A DNA stretch of 64,000 nucleotides from Hygrophila difformis (GCA_030278955.1 JAOANR010000010.1:27902174-27966173), one strand, 5' to 3'. Counted from the stretch's first letter, positions 13,101 to 25,296 are shown. Numbers and translations are program-made. The notes: generated by a model from the sequence alone, not told the origin.

Positions 13101-15267
13101 AAATACTTATCAAACATGTAGAAAGTAAAATCACTTCATCCTAGAATTTATTAAAAAAATTCATGACCGTATGATTGCAAATCTATCCATCCCCACCATT
13201 TACTCCTAATATTAGAAGATAATATAATAAATTTTGGAACTATAATTATATGGTGATACCTATATTGTTCTTTTAAATTATAACTAATTCTCTTTATATA
13301 AAATATATATTATGGGTTTAAACAATTAAAATACATAAAGAGATCTTTAAATAAATATATATACTATTTTCACTAAAAATATTTAGGAGTACTAAAATTT
13401 AACTTTTTATTGAAAAAACTTTTGAAAAACTACATAATAATATAGACAAAAAAAGGTACTCCATCACAAAGAAAATTTCAATATATTATTTTGTTACATA
13501 AAAATCACCATCATAATAATGTATATATTGTATTATTAATATGAATATCATACCATATATATTCAATATTTGTATTATTGTATACAATCAACATGTTTTT
13601 TTTTTGCTGGTTATTAAGAGTGGGTTACAAAGTCGAATGTTTAATATATTTAAACATTTTAATTATACATATAATATTTATAATTCGAGGCGGTAATCTT
13701 AGTGAATTAATTTTTTTTATTGATATTATATTTTCTTTGTATACAAATTTGAATTTATCTTTGGTATGTATTAAGAAGAAAAAAAAATTAAACTTTTTCT
13801 TTAATTTTTTTTCTTTTTTCATTTTGAAAAAAAAAAGGATAATAGAAACTATATCTTATAATTTTTTTTCATAAATATAATAAAATAACAAATTAATTGA
13901 GTTAATATTTGTTTGTATTAAAAATAAATTAATACCCGTACACAGAGCCCCGTACGCGGAGCGCGGGAGAAAAATCTAGTAAGTATAAATCTTAATCAAT
14001 ATAATAAATTAAAAAATTAATTATTTCTAACCATATTTTTGTTAATTTATCAAAATATATATTTAAAAGAAATTATTCTGCTATAGAAGATTTTATTTAA
14101 ATTTTAATCCTAATTTGTGGCATCGGGTATAATTGGGAATTTAATCTTCTATACCATAATAAATCATGGAACTATTTTTTTTGTGTTGCTTATATTATCC
14201 CTTTAAGTTATAATTAATCTGTTTATAAGAATTATATATTATGGTTTCAAAAAGTAATTTAACCTCAAAGGTATGCATATCTATCATAAAGATGCATATC
14301 AGTTTAGAAGGTAAAATCACTTCATTTTAAAATTCAATTACAGTAGGATTGCAATATATTGATCTCCTCCTAAATCATGTAATCATATTTTTATTGTGCT
14401 CCATATATTAACCTTTTAAGTTATAATTAATCTCTTTATAAAAATTATATATTATGGGTTCAAACAGTATTTTACCTCGAAGATATGCATATATATTACT
14501 CCCTTTCGTCCCACTAATTTCGTCTCATTTTTCTTTTTGGTCCGTCCCGTTACAATCGTCACATTTTCCTTTTTGAAAATAATTAAATATATTAATTACC
14601 AACCCCACTACCATCATATCACATTAATAAATAAATATATTAAAATTTCAAACACACAACTATCACATTACACATAAATAAATCAATTAAAAATTCAAAT
14701 ACATTACAATCACATCACATAAATTCCTAATTTACCCCCACTATAAAGTGGNNNNNNNNNNNNNNNNNNNNNNNNNNNNNNNNNNNNNNNNNNNNNNNNN
14801 NNNNNNNNNNNNNNNNNNNNNNNNNNNNNNNNNNNNNNNNNNNNNNNNNNNNNNNNNNNNNNNNNNNNNNNNNNNNNNNNNNNNNNNNNNNNNNNNNNNN
14901 NNNNNNNNNNNNNNNNNNNNNNNNNNNNNNNNNNNNNNNNNNNNNNNNNNNNNNNNNNNNNNNNNNNNNNNNNNNNNNNNNNNNNNNNNNNNNNNNNNNN
15001 NNNNNNNNNNNNNNNNNNNNNNNNNNNNNNNNNNNNNNNNNNNNNNNNNNNNNNNNNNNNNNNNNNNNNNNNNNNNNNNNNNNNNNNNNNNNNNNNNNNN
15101 NNNNNNNNNNNNNNNNNNNNNNNNNNNNNNNNNNNNNNNNNNNNNNNNNNNNNNNNNNNNNNNNNNNNNNNNNNNNNNNNNNNNNNNNNNNNNNNNNNNN
15201 NNNNNNNNNNNNNNNNNNNNNNNNNNNNNNNNNNNNNNNNNNNNNNNNNNNATTTATTCTTTCTTTC

Positions 15268-15328
<61 letters not shown>

Positions 15329-18300
15329 TGATGAACTAATGGATCTTTTAGTCCTCTTCTAGGTCCAAGAGTAATATTTAAGGTACCTGTAAGCTTAATG
15401 GATATACTTCTCAAAGTACTCCCTCCGTCCCAGTTGAATTGTCCCGTTTGACTTTTTGACACTGTTCATTGTTCAATTTTAACTCAATATTATTGTAATT
15501 ATATATTTGAAAAAAATAGTCGAGTTTGGTCTTGATAGATTCGTCTAATCATATAGTTCTAGAATATATATTTTATATAACTTTTAGTTGTATATATTTT
15601 GAGATATTAACGATTAAAAAAGTGCATTGGATTGTGTGCAGAAAAGAAATGAAACGGGACATTTCAAGTGGGACAGAGGGACAGAGGGAGTAATTTTCTG
15701 CATTCACAAGGGTTCGAACCCGGGCCCTTCTTTTCTATTCCATTTTGTATTTAATTTAAAGAACATACTAGACTAGCAGCATAGCAACAAAGCACTACTT
15801 ATATTGATGATAAAATAAACTACTTGGTTTCGTGCAACTGCTAAAAACATATATAATTTTGATTATGAAATGTCAAAGGACTTATGCCCAACTAGTATAA
15901 TTTGTGCATATGTAGTTGTAAATATGAAATAAATTTGTTTTAATAATTTTGTTAGTGAACCAAAACCTTCATAAATACCAATTGTTTCATATACTTTATA
16001 TATAAAATTTTTGCAGAGAAAGCTAGCAGTGTCGCATGCACAGCTCAAGAGCCTTGCAACACACTTGGCTCCCTCTCTTTCAGATTATTTTTATGATTTC
16101 AATTAATTATACTATAAATATTTTAAAATGTAGTAGCTAGTAAAATTTTAATAATTTTTTGTACAGAAGAGACCAAGTTTTTTTTATAACTTGTAACAAT
16201 CAATTTACTAATTATTTTATACATTTAATTTGAATTATTAAAAAATTTAAAAAATGTAAAAACATCAAACTATTTCCTTTTTCATATTTATTCGTTTTAA
16301 GAGAAATAATAGGAAAAGTAATATTTAATTTGATGGTTTTATACTTTACATGTATATACCAGTTATTATATATTATATATACATATGTTTAATTAAAATT
16401 ATAAAATAATAAAACAATGCAAAAATATCATACTATATCCTTTTTTTCATAATTTATTCATTTTAAGAGAAATAATAGGAAAACTAATACTTAATTTGAT
16501 GGTTTTACATTTTACATGTATATACCAGATTATGTGATTATTTGCATAGGATTAATTGTGTGTAATGACTAGGTTATTACTATATTGTATTTTATATATT
16601 TAAATAAGAGACAAAATATAAGTTATAAAAAGTACCGCAGAAAAATGTATTTTCAAGTGGAAAATGTGCAAAAGGAAAATGTGAACAAAAAAATATCGAA
16701 ACATGGCTAAGTTTTTTCTTTTATTCCTAAAAATAGTGTTCCTGAATAGAGGAATCATTAACCAATGGGAAGGCTCAACTGGTAAAATTGCCACGAGTAC
16801 TCGGTGTCTCTTAAAATTTCTAAATTTTCTGGTTAGATATATCATCAGGAAGCTCAACAAAATAATGGTTAATTATTTCGCCATCTAATAGTGAACACTG
16901 CAGAAATTCACTTGCAGCACGCATGGAAATGGAATGCCCACAAACGTGGATTCATTTCAATAGAAAACTGAACTAAAGACAATCGAAGGAATCTCCAGAA
17001 AACAAAGGAAAGCAGTATAAATCTAAGCCAAGGAATTTAAATTTAAATAAATGGTATAGCAGGACACTTTCAATAAGCACTCTGTCCACTTAGCTGCGGA
17101 CGTTAAGAGGGATGGAGGGCAGTCACACCCGAGCTTGGAGTGCACTGTGTGACAAAATTTATACAACTCTAGTTATAATTTGCAATTTTGTTAGTTACAA
17201 ATTGTAATTTGTAATATTATTTTAATATTCTAGTATTTTGATATTTTTGTTATCATTGTAAATTTCTTTTAAAAGTGTGTAAATATGATTTTTAAATTGA
17301 TAGAATTGCAAAACTATTCAAATATAATATATTATGATTATTTATGAATTATTTTATATTTAGATGAATTCTTTAATTAAATATCTAAAGTTTTAATTGG
17401 TGATTAATATCTGAAATAGAAAGGGTTCCGGCAGGAGACGGTCTACCCGCCACCTACGCCATGGGTACCTGTTACCATCTCTAGGTTGACCTAATGAAAG
17501 GCTAAGCAAAAGAATCCATACTGGCCTAAATCCTATATATGGTAGGTTTGCACGAGATGATTCTTCCAAGAATATCAAGTGAGCAACTATTATAGGGCAT
17601 GACAAAAGAAAGCTAACATAGAGGATGGACAACTATGAGACATCACTCTTCCTTAAATAATATGAGATGGAGCCAAGAAGAAGAAAGTACACAGTAAGTT
17701 GCATTACAATGAAGGTCCAGCCAACCAATATAAATTGTACATATGCTGAGCCAGCCAATTCTGAATCCATTTAGTAGTTTTCTCGTCTTTAGAAATGTTT
17801 TTTCATTTATCCATATTCTCATTAATACTTGAGCAAAGGGTGATTATTTTGAGGGTAAATGATGATGTTTAGGTGATTGAAATGGGAAGGTCTGTTGTGC
17901 AGGTACGTAATTAAATCAATGTGTTGGATGATGTTTATGCTAAATTCCAGGATATTCTGTTATGGAATGACCAAACTTTCACATTTGAATCACCTAAGCA
18001 TAAAACTTATCCTCAAGCCAACCACCCTTTGCTCTAATGAAAACATGGATAAATGGAAAACAAATCGAAAGATAAGAAACAACTAATAGGATGCAAAATT
18101 AACTTTGTGGCCACGGCACAACTTACTGGGCACTAAAATTAATAAATAGATAGTGTAGGAAACTTTAATTGATGCACAGAAACAATATCCAATTAATTTT
18201 TTCTGCTACCGAAAGGTATTCATTTGATTATACTTGCTGTATCTTAATGATATTTTGTATGAAAAATGAAGGATGCAGAGTGTGTAAGTATTGAATCCAA

Positions 18301-21300
18301 GAATGCCAGATTGCCATCAATTATGCATTGACCCTACAGTAGATCACGGTTATGCACCTCTACCTATGACTATGAGTAATGCAGATTACCAACTTCCTTT
18401 CTACCAAAAAACAAAAAAGAAAACAAAACGAGGGAAGGGAAGGGAAAAAAATTAATTCAAGAGAAAAAGAAAGAGATATCGTACAGTTTCTCTAGCAGCA
18501 GAAACAGCGAGAAAACCAGCCCCCATTTCCACCTCTTGCAATCCAACAATAATCATATCAATGTCAGCAGCAGCTGAGCCTAGCCATGATATAAGGGCAT
18601 CTGGAGTTGCTCTTCCTTGTCCAACATTCCATGTTCCAGCTAATATTTTCATAGTCTCCAGTTTTGTGTACACAAATTCCTTTCCAGCCAATTGTGCACG
18701 CAATACATTATCTAGTGGCCCAGGACTGGTGATGCTCCACCCACGAATACCACCATGATTAGCAAGGGTGAAAATATAACCTGCCCCAACAGCTAAGTCT
18801 ATCACTGGGCTACTGTGAGCCACCCATTCTCCAAGTAAGTTACCGCTCAGATCCAAAACCTGAACAATGCCACTGATGTAACCTACCCATATTCGAGTTC
18901 CAATAGTACACAGACTTTGAACAGAAAAAGAATGGTGCTGGAGCTCCCTCAATCTGTTTCCATTCCCATCCCATTGCACAAGTTGCCCATTAGCACATCC
19001 ACTCCAAATCATTCCGTCAATTGTTGTAATCAAAGCTTCAGTTCGCCGATTATCATCTCCAAAACCTCCTTTAGCTGCAGCTCGACGAACAGCATCTGCT
19101 GCTCCCAATATAGCATTACGCGAACGTTGGAAGAAACTATTAGAATTTTGTGCCCTAGGGTTAGATACAAACTTCATCCTCATCTCATCCTCCAATGAGT
19201 CAAGGTTTTCAACCTGGCCATCAATGCTAAACACCTTCAGTAACTCCCTGGTTCGGGAATCCCTGTACAGCAGTTCAACAGAAGAAGTCCAAGGAGAATA
19301 AAGATAAGACCATTTGTATAAACTCTTCCATCACCTAATTACTTGAAAAAGGACAACGATAATATGACTTACCACAAAGCAAAGGACTGATAACTAGCAG
19401 CCCACACCTTTCCCCCAGCATGATCTGATAGCATGCACTTGACATCTGAACTGAATATGTTACTACCAGCACCATTCTGGAAAATCTGGCTCCTCAGATC
19501 AATATATGACCTCTCTACTAATAAGGAAGCCATGTGCCTTTCTCCAACTGTAAGAGAAAATGACTTTTCAATAGATTCCCAAGGCCAGAGTTTTATTGCC
19601 CCAGCCTCAGAACCAGACCATAGATCTCCTGAATGGGAAAGATAACCCATCAATATTACGTGATCTTAAAATGAGAAGTAATCTTTTATACTAATTTCAA
19701 AATATCAATCATCCAAACAGTCATAAGACAAATGAATGGGGAAATGGAATTCCAGAGATGAGCTCCTTATAAACCTTTCAAAGAAACGGGCTGGGAACAA
19801 CTGGTTCACATACATTTGTTATTTGAAGGAAGATCCAAGCAAGATTTGTCCCGGCAACAAGTCACAAACAGGGGCATGTAGAGCATGGAGACCCATACTT
19901 AAACTTTTTATGCTTCATTTATTTCAAAAGAACTTTTACTAGATTTGTTACCACTAAACACAAGTACCAAATAATGAGAATTTATAATGCAGTTTTTAAC
20001 TGTAAATTCCAATATTCCATTGCAACATAACATATAGAAATCAGGTACCAGCAGCTACTGTCAAATTCTAATGGTTCCGGATTAATGGGCATTTTCCTTG
20101 TTCTCAAGAAGTACATATCATCTTCTCAATACATCTCAAATCTAAGTATGTTACATCAACTTAAATTAAAGTTTCTCCGGCCCACCATTTCAATGCATTA
20201 TCAGCAGGCATGACAGTTTTCGTCCCTATTGTACTAGTCATTTCATGGGAGACAAACAGAGAAAATTAGACCAATACCACACTATCTAGGTCTTAAGAAA
20301 TTTGTGCGAATGAACCAGCAATGGTGAATTATGGAGCTGAGCAATGATTTTCATCGCTGACAACTATTGACACAGTTCTAAAGTGTGACTTCTGCAGGAA
20401 TCCGAAATATATATCTTCTTAACAATGGTAACTATGTGTTTATGGTTGGTAAATGAGTAAATCCATTCATTTCCTCAAGTACATGAACATCCCTCTCACG
20501 CATTTACATAGATAAAAGTTTTGCCCCCCGAACCTAATACAGTGACTAACTGACCAGACATAAATGTTCCACTTAAAACATTGCCTTTACAAGCATATCA
20601 CTTTTACTGTTTTATTCACTCATAAGACCACTACTGATCGCTGAAATGCCATCACCCCCAAGATTTGTTACTTACATGCAGCTTAAATATAAAAGTGCAA
20701 TGTATTTCATAAAATTAAAATTACCATGAGAACTCACAACCATGGCTAACACAGGCCCTCGATGTGCTTGCCATGAGAGAACCTCCTGAAACTCATTCTT
20801 ACAACCGAGGTTCCCTCTTCCATGAACTTTTTCTATTGATGAATCCAACATCTTCCAACACGCTATCTTCCCGTCCTTATGTCCTGTCCACACAACTCTA
20901 TTCCCTATATCTCCAATCACACATAATGAAGGGGATGCAACCTGGTCCGATTCCCAGTATCTCAGCGTCCCCTCCTCTTCTCCCTCCTCCACAGCCACAC
21001 CATAGATATCATGTTTCAAATCCCAAACCCTAACTCCACACTCCGATCCAGCCCACAGCTGCGGTCCATTGCCATGATCATCGTCTACACAAACAATTTT
21101 TCTAAGGAAGCGGCCCACCTGAGTCTCCCGTAAAGGGTGCGGCCTAATTTCAAGGCTTGACGGTCGAGTGGGGTGAACAGGAGCCCGAAATGGAGGTGTA
21201 AATATCCCCGTTCCACCGCCGGAAGCAGTGATTTCGGGCAAAGGCTGGTCAGCGGAGGAGGAAGTGGAGAGCTTCCGATCGAGGAACTGGAGCATATAAT

Positions 21301-21547
21301 CGAGGCGGCGCTGGTAAGTGGAGGAGGTTCCGACGTCATCGACTTCCTCATCGGAAGAGGAGGAGTTGTAGAAGCGATCAAAGATTCTGGGTGCGGGGGT
21401 TTTGTGGGCATCATCAAAGCTGAATTTGCGGGAGACCTGGGGAGAATCATCATCAGAATCGGATCGGACGGAGAAGTTGTGGGAGTAGCCGTGGAAATTG
21501 GGGGGACGGGGTAAAGTTAACGCATCGTCGTTGAGGTCATCATCCAT
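793..21547 (-). CDS. FRA3: FRA3-like type II inositol polyphosphate 5-phosphatase (WD40 + 5-phosphatase), 11 exons, complete
   Basis: Exons on the minus strand: 21547-20725, 19628-19373, 19262-18485, 8468-8344, 7881-7797, 7358-7193, 7092-7052, 6942-6675, 5563-5440, 2727-2367, 1146-793. All introns are GT-AG and the exons total 3381 nt (1126 aa), close to the roughly 1100 aa of Arabidopsis FRA3. The ATG at 21547 is the first after an in-frame upstream TGA. The N-terminal half has the LRETQ-GRFLRKI block and WD40-type repeats. The catalytic half shows TWNVGQG (about 570-576), LQEVEMG (601-607), GDFNYR (781-786), PAWCDR (858-863) and SDHKPV (899-904). Family members remove the 5-phosphate of inositol polyphosphates and phosphoinositides; FRA3 is needed for fibre secondary walls and actin organisation. 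Which paralogue of the FRA3/At5PTase12-14 group this is cannot be settled by eye. Nothing suggests loss of function, but intron 3 is swollen by Helitrons and a Mutator-like element sits about 145 bp upstream of the ATG. Confidence 0.95.
1803..2060. mobile_element. Stowaway-like MITE in intron 10
   Basis: The ends are inverted repeats, CTTCCTCCGTATTTTATTA on the left and the reverse of a matching AATACGGAGGGAG on the right, flanked by TA on both sides. The TA target and the CTCCCTCCGT-type terminus are hallmarks of plant Stowaway (Tc1/mariner) MITEs. No ORF. It lies in intron 10 (2366-1147) of the FRA3-like gene. Confidence 0.75.
4220..4416. mobile_element. Stowaway-like MITE in intron 9
   Basis: It begins CTCCCTCCGTTCCAAATTA after TA, and ends with the inverted match TTTCAAACGGAGGTGG before TA. 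It is about 197 bp with no coding potential, and lies in the 2.7-kb intron 9 of the FRA3-like gene. Confidence 0.7.
5817..6128. repeat. 156-bp tandem duplication containing SINE sequence
   Basis: The block starting CAAGAATGAGAATAACAGGG at 5817 starts again at 5973, a period of 156 bp, with only scattered differences. The first copy holds only the 3' part of the SINE; the second runs into the full SINE at 6045-6225. The duplication therefore probably arose after, or together with, SINE insertion. Confidence 0.75.
6045..6225 (-). mobile_element. tRNA-derived SINE with target-site duplication
   Basis: On the minus strand it opens with an A-box-like AGTTGGCCTGAGTGGT and a B-box-like GGTTCAAGCC, giving a pol III promoter layout. 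It is bounded by the 10-bp direct repeat GGTAATAATT at 6035-6044 and 6226-6235. It has no ORF and lies in intron 8 of the FRA3-like gene. The same GGTAATAATT word also occurs at 5879-5888 in the first copy of the 156-bp duplication. Confidence 0.65.
9005..9245. mobile_element. Stowaway-like MITE in intron 3
   Basis: The termini CTCCCTCCGTTCTTTTTTAG and an inverted GGATCAGAGGGAG are flanked by TA dinucleotides. It is 241 bp and AT-rich, without coding capacity. Confidence 0.7.
9249..9418. repeat. Two-copy 85-bp tandem repeat
   Basis: Two adjacent copies (9249-9333 and 9334-9418) share the words ATAGTCAAAGGT and CATATTTACAAAAATGCCAT at an 85-bp offset with a few substitutions. They directly follow the Stowaway-like MITE. 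No function is evident. Confidence 0.75.
10069..10942. repeat. Segment A, copied again at 15252-16140 across the gap
   Basis: This intron-3 segment reappears after the N gap. From the MITE start (10221 and 15419) both copies run exactly 720 bases to the shared GTAGCTA and look identical by eye. The only length difference is in the TTA microsatellite (10089-10131), which is 15 bp (five units) longer in the second copy. Such identity plus microsatellite variation fits two alleles of one locus better than an old duplication. Confidence 0.85.
10221..10492. mobile_element. Stowaway-like MITE (first copy)
   Basis: A 272-bp element bounded by TA, with termini CTCCCTCCGTCCCAGTTGAA and inverted GGACAGAGGGAG. 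A related but more decayed copy is at 50438-50681. It has no ORF of its own. Confidence 0.75.
11590..13979 (+). mobile_element. Helitron 2, complete non-autonomous element inside Helitron 1
   Basis: A 2390-bp element starting TCTATATAATAAATCC and ending CTAG at 13976-13979. A 3'-terminal hairpin lies at 13949-13967 (CCCG-TA-CGC paired with GCG-CGGG), 8 nt before CTAG. The host dinucleotide is A at 11589 and T at 13980, as expected for Helitron insertion. Its first 649 bp duplicate the start of Helitron 1. It contains a MITE at 12758-13096 and no credible ORF. Confidence 0.9.
12758..13096. mobile_element. Stowaway-like MITE inside Helitron 2
   Basis: Flanked by TA, with termini CTCCCTTCGTCCCACTAAT and inverted ATTAGTGGGATGGATGGAG. 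The partial copy at 14498-14751 in Helitron 1 shows that the MITE was already present before the two Helitron copies separated. Confidence 0.75.
14752..15251. other. Assembly gap of exactly 500 N
   Basis: The run is exactly 500 N, a round placeholder length used for gaps of unknown size. The left contig ends inside Helitron 1; the right contig starts with a copy of sequence that lies upstream of Helitron 1. The real distance and even the order here should not be trusted. Confidence 0.98.
15252..16140. repeat. Segment A', second copy of 10069-10942 without the Helitrons
   Basis: It matches segment A to its last base, but where segment A continues into Helitron 1 this copy continues GTAGCTAG then TAAAATTTT, unrelated to the Helitron. 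It therefore looks like the pre-insertion (empty) site, with one A/G difference at 10942 versus 16140. It also carries the 272-bp Stowaway-like MITE at 15419-15690. Confidence 0.85.
16141..18484. other. Distal part of FRA3-like intron 3
   Basis: AT-rich intron sequence with no supported gene. A degenerate tandem repeat with a period of about 168 bp (about 16256-16362 and 16424-16530) shares TTTTAAGAGAAATAATAGGA and TTACATGTATATACCAG. I saw no transposon termini in the rest. Confidence 0.5.
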
Positions 21548-21955
21548 CTCGGGAATATAGGGATTTGCCAAGAATTCGGTTGTTGGCTTTCACGGGCACG
21601 CACTTGATTTTTTTTTTTTTTTTTTTTTTTGGTGAACACACTCACTCACTTGATTTTAATTTAAGATTTATTCACTTTTGTTTTTTTATGTGGCTATTCC
21701 TACCCCATCATTTTGCTTCATACACCCCACCCATTTTTAGGATACCCAAAATGCCCCACTTAAAAAAAAAAAAACTACACCCCATTCATACACCCCATCC
21801 ACACACTCCAAAATAAACCCCTTTCCCTCCTCCAAAACCCTAATTTTCCAAAACCTTCACCATCTCCAAACCAACTCTCATCTCAAAATCAAACACATTC
21901 TTGCAAAAAGTAGCAAAAATCAAAGCAATTGTGGTGTAGAATAGTTATTTAACAA

Positions 21956-24900
21956 ATGGAGAAACAATGGCCACCTTGGGATGAAGAAGTAATCATTTTA
22001 AATTTTTGAAAATTTCAATTTCTCGCACAGACGTTCGGCACTGGTCCGCCGAACGCGCAACACATTGCGTGGCATTCCATGCCGTATGCGAAGAAGCTCG
22101 TTTGGCCATCAGAGCCGCACGGCTAACTGGTCGCACGGCAAAGTGAGACGCACATGACTCATTCCGTTCGGCCAAGCTTGCCGTGCATTCCCCCCAGCGT
22201 TCGGCCATCATAGCCGAACGAGACCGGATCAGTTTTTTTTTTTTTTTTGTTCTCATTCCTATCTGAATACTTTTTAATGCAGATACCACCTTCTTTTGAG
22301 ACGAATTGGAGCGGTACACAAGACATTGAGAATCCACTTGGAAAATGAATTGAGCACGGATGCATTGGCACTGGTTATACACACATATTCACGACTGAGG
22401 AACGATATCCTTCAAATGAAGTTGTAATAAAATGGGTTCGGGAGACTGGGAAAAACAACCACATGGTGGTTATTATTAAGAGGTCAGATGCGGGTGGGGG
22501 CATCCTTCGAAGGAAAGCCTGAGTATTTTTTGGGTGTGAGCGCGGTGGTGAGTATCGTGAATGGAAAACCAAGAAGAATCCATACTTACCAAGTGAAGAA
22601 GGAAGCGGTGAATATGCTGATGGGAAAGGAAAGATAGTCCGGCAGAGGGAAGGAAAAACAAAGAAATGTGGGTGCCCGTTTGAATTAAAGGCTCAAGAGG
22701 TGACCATTGGTGGAGATTGGGAGGTTGTAGTTGTGAAGGCAATCCACAATCATGGGCTTGCAAATTATTTCGAGGGACATGCATACATGCAACGGTTGCT
22801 ACCCGAGGAGGAAGATTTTGTGGTGGCGGGTTCGATCAGGGGTGTGCGGCCTAAGGACATGTACTTTGATTTAAAGAAAACGTTCCCAGAGAATATGTCA
22901 TCAATTAAGACAATATACAATACCCGCCAGAAACACCGCGCGAAGGAAAGAGCCGGACATTCCCAAATGCAGTACTTGTTGGGAAAGTTAGAGGAGAACG
23001 GATATCACCACAATCATCGGAGGTATGAATCTACTACTGAGGTGCGAGACATATTCTTTGCTCATAAGAAGAGTATTGAGTTGTTGCGTGCCTTTCCACA
23101 CGTGTTATTCATGGATTGTACCTATAAAACAAATAGGTTCAAATTCCCTTTGTTGGAGATAGTGGGTGTTACCTCTACAGGTTTAACATTTTTTGTTGAT
23201 TGTGCCTATTTGGAGGCGGAAAATGAGGAAAACTACACGTGGGCACTTGAGATGTTGCGGCTGCTGATGGATTCAAATTGTTTGCCAAGTGTGATTTTGA
23301 CTGATAGAGAGTTAGCTCTTATAAATGCAATTGGAACTATATTTCCCGGTGCCACCCAACTATTGTGTCAGTGGCATATAAACAAAAATGTGTTGGCAAT
23401 TGCAAGAAACGCTTCCCGACAAAGGCGAAATGGGAAATATTCTACAGGCAGTGGGCAAATGTAATGGAATCAGATTCAGATGATATGTTTAAAGAACAAG
23501 TAAATCGTCTGTGCAACGATTTTGCCAACGTATTACCGGCCGTTGAATACTGTCTGAAGCAATGGTGTGAAACTTGGAGTGAAAAGTTTTTGGCTTATTC
23601 CACCAACAAGATTAAGCACTATGGGAACACTACGACTAGCCGGTATGTTTTATTATAAATTTAAATTTGCAATAACTGTCCTAGTAGTTTATATTATCAT
23701 GCGTGTGCTAATGCATTTCCCTTATGTGAAACTATCGCAGAGTGGATAGTCACCATTCAGCATTGAAAAGGCAGCTACGAACATCAATGGGGAATTTTAA
23801 GACATGTTGGGCCACTATCAATACATTGTGGGTGAATGTGCATCAAGCCATTACTGAATCATTTGAAGTAAGTCGGAATAGGCAAGCCAAAAAGCACCGG
23901 AATGTTATATTTCAAAAGATACGAGGATTTGTGTCGGCATACGCACTAGATAAGATGGTTGCTATGGTCAAAGATCTACCTGATGGTGTGATGGATGCCG
24001 ATTTTTGCGGGTGCGTTCTACGTACTACTTGTGGACTGCCATGTGCTCATGAGCTGTCAGAATATGTCTCGAAGCAGATGTCTATACCGCTTAATCAAAT
24101 TGATGACCATTGGAAGAAACTGGATTGGACACCGCGTTTTGTGGACGGTGTGAAACAAGATGTGATCCCGGATATTAATGAACTGTTCCGGAGTGCAACG
24201 GACAAGTGGAATGCGTTGGATGATGCCGGGCAAGAAAATGATGTGGAGAAAGTTCAATGAAGTGGTCAATCCCAGCACCACTGCATTGAATGAGCCTTCA
24301 GTACCGATCCGCCCTCGTGGGAGACCACCAAAATCAGCGAAGAAGAATGGTTCCACAAAAAGGGATCCCAGTGCATTTGAGCGGGTCGACAGTTGTTCCC
24401 CCGATGTCTCTAAGATCGTTTACAATGCGGGTCCGGTATCAGCTGTTCCAATGTTTACATCGGCCAAACGACCCCTGAAACCCAAGGTAAATGTGAATTT
24501 TTATTCACTTCCAAAAGTCCATATTTGCCAAAAAAAAAAAAGATCCTATTTCACTCATGTCGTTGTATTTGTCCTTCTAGGTCCGTCGATGGCGTGCTTC
24601 CCAGAGAAATTGTGCACTGACATTGCCATTAATGCACCAGATCATTTCAAAACTTACATAGTCGGTGTCAAGGATGTGAAAGCCGATGGGCATTGTGGAT
24701 TTCGGGCAATTGCAGAGCTGTTACAAAAGACAGAGGAGTCATGGACTCTTGTGAGGTCCGATTTGATGAATCATCTACAACACAATCGGGCATTGTACGA
24801 GAATGTGTTTGTTGAAAAAGGCCGTGTGGCTCTGAGCATTGGTTCTGCCTGCCTGAGATGGGCTACCTTGTTGCTATAGTGTACGAAGTGCATTTTGTTG

Positions 24901-25296
24901 CTCTCTCGGACACCGTGAGCAACACATACTTGCCACTTCTCACACCTCCCGGTGATCTTAAGCAGATCTTTTGCGTAGCTCTTATCAATCGGTGTCATTT
25001 CAACGTTGTAAGTATCTCAAATATATGCACTGCTCATTTTTTTAGTGTCCAACTCTACATTAATCCTTTTTTTGTATTCACCTTTAAAGGTATACTTGGC
25101 ACATGAGTGTCCTCTACCGCCAGTGCTGATTCAATGGTATCAAAATCACTCCCCAGATGCCGCTGCTTGGGTTGACACCCTTAGGCATCGGTTCGACGGC
25201 TATACTCTATCGGGCGATCCGAGACCGAGCACGGACGAGTCCATAGACTTGGATCCAGAACCGTTGAATTTAGATAAAGTTAGTTGGGCGATGTGA
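21956..25296 (+). pseudogene. MULE transposase (FAR1-type zinc cluster, MULE core, SWIM) with C-terminal OTU-like domain, disabled
   Basis: Exon 1 is 21956-21988 (11 codons), intron 21989-22282 contains a hairpin module, and exon 2 starts at 22283. A FAR1-type WRKY-GCM1 zinc cluster (GCERGGEY, KKCGCPF, HNHG) lies at about 22530-22760. The DDE core shows FMDCTYKTN and LTDRELALINAI then QWHINKN (about 23108-23390). An intron from about 23642 to 23731 separates it from a SWIM zinc finger (CGC then CGLPCAHEL, about 24008-24060). An OTU-like region follows, with catalytic-type ADGHCGFRA near 24690 and HFNV split by an intron at 25010-25090. It is broken by in-frame TGA at 22346 and 22520, by 1-nt frameshifts near 23398 and 24250, and by further shifts in the OTU part (near 24615 and 24840). 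OTU proteins are cysteine deubiquitinases; the role of such domains in transposons is not established. Confidence 0.85.
22032..22220. repeat. Hairpin module 1 (about 189 bp) in transposase intron 1
   Basis: It opens with CGTTCGGC (22032-22039) paired to GCCGAACG (22048-22055) and closes with GTTCGGC (22199-22205) paired to GCCGAAC (22213-22219). Between them are GCACGGC words and a small stem GGCAT-TCC-ATGCC (22071-22083). The GC content and CpG density stand out from the AT-rich surroundings. It is the most degraded of three modules. Confidence 0.85.

Larger units (their letters stand above)
10943..14751 (+). mobile_element. Helitron 1, interrupted by Helitron 2 and cut by the assembly gap
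   Basis: It begins with the Helitron-type 5' end TCTATATAATAAATCC directly after an A. Its first 647 bp (10943-11589) are followed by a second copy of the same element inserted at an AT dinucleotide, and its own sequence resumes at 13980. The resumed part matches 12239-13010 of the inner copy and runs to the N gap, so its 3' end is not assembled. No Rep or helicase ORF is visible, so it is non-autonomous. It lies in intron 3 of the FRA3-like gene. Confidence 0.85.

Noticed and set aside
21173..21514. Gly/Val-rich open frame opposite FRA3-like exon 1
   Set aside because: It is the antisense shadow of a real exon in GC-richer DNA.
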